A program made the position numbers and the translations under genes. From positions 4,055,362 through 4,119,361 of the forward strand of contig NC_080049.1 of the NCBI RefSeq assembly GCF_026212465.1: a stretch of 64,000 nt of DNA. The letters run 5' to 3'. This document shows, piece by piece, positions 62,618-64,000 of the stretch (positions within the stretch are counted from its first letter, which is position 1; the number at the start of each line of letters is the position of its first letter). The notes beneath the pieces are model-generated. The model did not search any database. It worked only from the letters and a program-made list of their open reading frames with translations, and had not been told where the DNA came from. Origin of the DNA: Amaranthus tricolor (Eukaryota; Streptophyta; Magnoliopsida; Caryophyllales; Amaranthaceae).

Positions 62618-64000
62618 TCAATTCAACTTAATCATGCCCAGTTCTAATCTCATCTTTTCATGTTGTTCCCTTGGAAGCGGCTTTGTCATGATATCAGCTA
62701 TTTGCTCGTTTGTATTAACATGCTTGACGATAATATTTTTATTTTCGACGTTGTCCTTAAGAAAATGATGCCTAATGTGAATATGTTTTACTCTAGAATG
62801 ATGCACTGGATCTTTTGAAATGCATATGGCACTAGTATTATCACAATAAATAGGAACACATTCAAACTTAATACCAAAATCTCTTAGCTGTTGTTTTATC
62901 CAAAGCATTTGGGAACAGCAAGCTGCTGCTGCTACGTACTCAGCTTCAGCAGTTGATAATGCAACAGTGTTTTGTTTCTTGGAACTCCACGAAACTAAAC
63001 ATGAGCCAAGAAATTGTACCATACCTGACGTGCTTTTTCTATTAACAAGATCTCCTGCATAATCTGCATCACTAAAGCCTTTCAAATCAAAGACATCACT
63101 TTTAGGATAAAATAATGATAAATCATCTGTTCCCTTTAGATATCTCAAAATACGTTTTACTGCAGTGAGATGTGATTCTTTAGGGTTAGATTGAAATCTC
63201 GCACATAAACCAACACTAAATGAAATATCGGGTCTACTAGCAGTTAGATATAATAAAGATCCAATCATGCCTCTATACATAGTTTGGTCAATATTTGTTC
63301 CATTTGTATCTTCATCTAATCTTACATTAGTAGCCATGGGTGTATGGTTGGTTTTAGCGTTATTCATGCCATATTTCTTAAGAAGTTCTTTTATATATTT
63401 TTGTTGATGAATAAAGATACCATTAGCAGTTTGTTTAATTTGCAAACCAAGAAAGAAATTTAATTCTCCCATCATGCTCATTTCAAATTCAGTGCTCATA
63501 AGGTTAGCAAATTCTTTACATAGCAATTCATTTGTGGCACCAAAAATAATATCATCAACATATATTTGAACAACTAATATATTGGAACCTTTATTCTTAA
63601 AGAATAAGGTTTTATCAATTTTACCTCTAATAAAGTCATTTTGGATCAAAAACTTTGATAGTCTTTCATACCATTGCCTTGGAGCTTGTTTCAACCCATA
63701 AAGAGCTTTATCAAGCTTATAGACATGATCAAGACACGAGGTATTCTCAAAGCCAGGCAGTTGTTCAACAAAAACTTCTTCATCAAGAAAACCATTCAAG
63801 AAAGCACATTTCACATCCATTTGATATAATTTAAAGTTCATAAATGCAGCAAAAGAAATTAAAATTCTAATAGCTTCTAACCTTGCTACTGGAGCAAATG
63901 TCTCAGTATAATCAATACCTTCTTGTTGATTGTACCCTTTGACCACGAGCCTTGCTTTGTTTCTTACAATTATTCCATGCTCATCTAGTTTGTTCCGAAA
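62618..64000 (-). CDS. pol: Ty1-copia pol, C-terminal part (reverse transcriptase and RNase H), cut by window edge
   Basis: The frame is open to the right edge: 18 codons precede the GTG at 63946, so that codon is not a real start and the polyprotein continues outside. Numbering from that GTG, the reverse transcriptase part has [11 protein letters not shown] (42-52), [15 protein letters not shown] (82-96) and the catalytic YVDD (129-132). The RNase H part has SDADYAGD (292-299), STAEAEY (331-337) and YCDN (367-370), supplying the expected acidic residues. The end motif ADIMTKPLP (417-425) is typical of Ty1-copia pol. The product copies the element's RNA into DNA in virus-like particles. All motifs are intact, with no stop or frameshift. 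The frame ends in TGA at 62620-62618. Integrase and protease would lie upstream, outside the window. Confidence 0.97.
   Translation of the reverse strand, partial: FRNKLDEHGIIVRNKARLVVKGYNQQEGIDYTETFAPVARLEAIRILISFAAFMNFKLYQMDVKCAFLNGFLDEEVFVEQLPGFENTSCLDHVYKLDKALYGLKQAPRQWYERLSKFLIQNDFIRGKIDKTLFFKNKGSNILVVQIYVDDIIFGATNELLCKEFANLMSTEFEMSMMGELNFFLGLQIKQTANGIFIHQQKYIKELLKKYGMNNAKTNHTPMATNVRLDEDTNGTNIDQTMYRGMIGSLLYLTASRPDISFSVGLCARFQSNPKESHLTAVKRILRYLKGTDDLSLFYPKSDVFDLKGFSDADYAGDLVNRKSTSGMVQFLGSCLVSWSSKKQNTVALSTAEAEYVAAAACCSQMLWIKQQLRDFGIKFECVPIYCDNTSAICISKDPVHHSRVKHIHIRHHFLKDNVENKNIIVKHVNTNEQIADIMTKPLPREQHEKMRLELGMIKLN

Larger units (their letters stand above)
58510..64000 (-). mobile_element. 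Ty1-copia (Sirevirus-like) retrotransposon, 3' part
   Basis: Minus-strand order is: end of pol (64000-62618), spacer, env-position ORF (62125-60617, broken by one stop), 3' non-coding region with two polypurine tracts, and 3' LTR. The RT followed by RNase H at the end of pol, an extra ORF between pol and the 3' LTR, a long LTR and doubled polypurine tracts fit the Sirevirus branch of Ty1-copia. gag, protease, integrase, primer-binding site and the 5' LTR lie beyond the right edge. The visible pol has no stop or frameshift and the LTRs are almost identical, so insertion is recent. The left target duplication is ACTAT, 58505-58509. Confidence 0.92.

Noticed and set aside
62606..62620. SIRE1-type stop-codon readthrough from pol into the env-position ORF.
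   Set aside because: The pol stop is TGA followed by AGTAAG and two more in-frame stops, not TAG with the CARYYA context.

Overview
The window is nuclear DNA of a flowering plant, probably a eudicot; I cannot name the species. The evidence is about 58 kb of AT-rich satellite with a monomer of about 169 bp, a Ty1-copia retrotransposon with Sirevirus layout, and a plastid trnK-UUU fragment buried in the satellite. There is no cellular protein-coding gene and nothing prokaryotic. The only credible coding regions belong to the retrotransposon.

Layout. (1) 1-34109 is satellite in one orientation (called + here), built of irregular higher-order repeats (HORs) with near-identical block duplications at offsets of 3,336, 1,425, 5,015, 2,609 and about 3,165 bp. 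Four blocks carry the same ~593-bp plastid-derived insert (14121, 15546, 19136, 21745). An insert-free paralogue of the insertion site lies near 27532. (2) 34110-34209 is a gap of exactly 100 N, followed by 323 bp of unrelated sequence. (3) 34533-58509 is the same satellite family in the opposite orientation. It starts with five copies of a ~2,028-bp, 12-monomer HOR, continues as shorter irregular HORs including a 1,184-bp 7-mer, and ends in ~2,990-bp units in which a 1,477-bp LTR has become part of the repeat unit. (4) 58510-64000 is the 3' part of a minus-strand Ty1-copia/Sirevirus-like element. Read on the minus strand it has the end of pol (reverse transcriptase and RNase H), a spacer, an env-position ORF, a 3' non-coding region with two polypurine tracts, and the 3' LTR. 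The element continues past the right edge.

How the parts relate. Two unrelated insertions, a plastid fragment and an LTR retrotransposon, entered satellite monomers and were then copied with the satellite by unequal exchange. All three LTRs have the same left flank (ACTAT). The two solo LTRs also have ACTAT on the right, and a clean single-copy ACTAT site sits in an LTR-less unit at 51003-51007. The LTRs differ at only about five positions by eye, so this amplification is recent. Short ORFs inside the satellite are consequences of monomer repetition and are not annotated as genes.
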